This document shows, in pieces, positions 63,831-64,000 of a stretch of DNA of 64,000 nt. Within the stretch, counting starts at the first letter, position 1. Each line of letters starts with the position of its first letter. The DNA comes from Aphrophora alni (lineage: Eukaryota; Arthropoda; Insecta; Hemiptera; Aphrophoridae). Position numbers and translations under genes: made by a program. The notes below the pieces were generated by a model. It did not search any database, was not told where the DNA came from, and saw only the letters and a list, made by a program, of their open reading frames with translations. The stretch lies in NCBI GenBank assembly GCA_963513935.1, contig OY740769.1, positions 36,421,120 to 36,485,119 on the forward strand, in the 5' to 3' direction.

Positions 63831-64000
63831 TATTGAACTGTACGCGTCCATTAAATATAACGATTGTACTCTTCTAAGTAATGTAGGCTACTGATATTAA
63901 GTTTGAAAAAATATTTGTCCACAAAAGGAGGGGGGGTAGAATATTTACGTTGGCAACAGGATTCAAATAATCTGTTTTAAGGATTGAAACAAATTTAAAT
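63831..64000. other. AT-rich non-coding DNA
   Basis: A short G7 run near 63930; nothing else recognised. Confidence 0.4.

Noticed and set aside
1..64000. CRISPR array, operons, bacterial promoters or ribosome binding sites
   Set aside because: Direct repeats present are microsatellites or transposon parts; composition and content are those of a eukaryotic genome.

Overview
This window looks like a stretch of an AT-rich animal genome, most likely an arthropod and probably an insect. The reasons are the composition (roughly 70% A+T by eye, not counted), abundant microsatellites, no compact gene packing, and the mix of mobile elements: a non-LTR retrotransposon of the endonuclease/reverse-transcriptase type, Penelope-like elements (PLEs) with a GIY-YIG domain, Tc1/mariner-type fold-back MITEs, and an LTR retroelement whose primer site fits initiator tRNA-Met. 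I recognise no host protein-coding gene, rRNA or intact tRNA. The longest open frames in the AT-rich parts have no recognisable domain. Exons of a host gene with large introns cannot be excluded by eye.

Layout. 0-8 kb: AT-rich DNA with (CA)n and (TA)n tracts, a GC-richer island of unknown origin (about 1.0-1.93 kb) and a small tandem duplication (6.7-7.16 kb). 8.7-9.45 kb: an open C-terminal piece of a non-LTR reverse transcriptase. 10.7-11.05 kb: a diverged repeat that recurs at 54.7-55.04 kb. 12.99-13.93 kb: a fold-back MITE with three arms; a related terminal repeat lies at 17.92-17.94 kb. 16.5 and 23.9 kb: two hairpins that share arm sequence. 22.6-25.04 kb and 29.7-30.77 kb: two copies of a long dispersed repeat that differ by a 1.33 kb block. 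36.4-40.1 kb: a possible piggyBac-type end, then (AG)40, (ATT)n and poly(A) tracts. 42.95-43.19 kb: a possible tRNA-derived SINE. 44.48-45.27 kb: a near-perfect 796 bp palindrome made of two PLE 3' ends. 51.47-52.26 kb: a decayed PLE coding for the GIY-YIG end, bounded by 22 bp inverted repeats. 54.5 kb: another PLE-like end. 56.40-62.47 kb: the best-defined element, a complete and very young non-autonomous LTR retrotransposon. 63.6-63.8 kb: a small inverted-repeat element carrying a hammerhead-like core.

The elements do not form a pathway. Two themes link separate loci. (1) One stem-loop motif, C(C/T)GANGAT, stem, GAAAC or GAAAT, sits at PLE-type ends at 44.56, 45.17, 51.47, 54.55 and 63.72 kb. 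It resembles a hammerhead ribozyme core but carries consistent deviations. (2) Fold-back or palindromic architecture recurs at every scale, from 22 bp to about 800 bp. The most novel-looking items are the LTR element with no coding capacity, nearly identical 1.95 kb LTRs and an array of GGCC-CTTCT-GGCC repeats next to its polypurine tract, and the shared terminal stem-loop.
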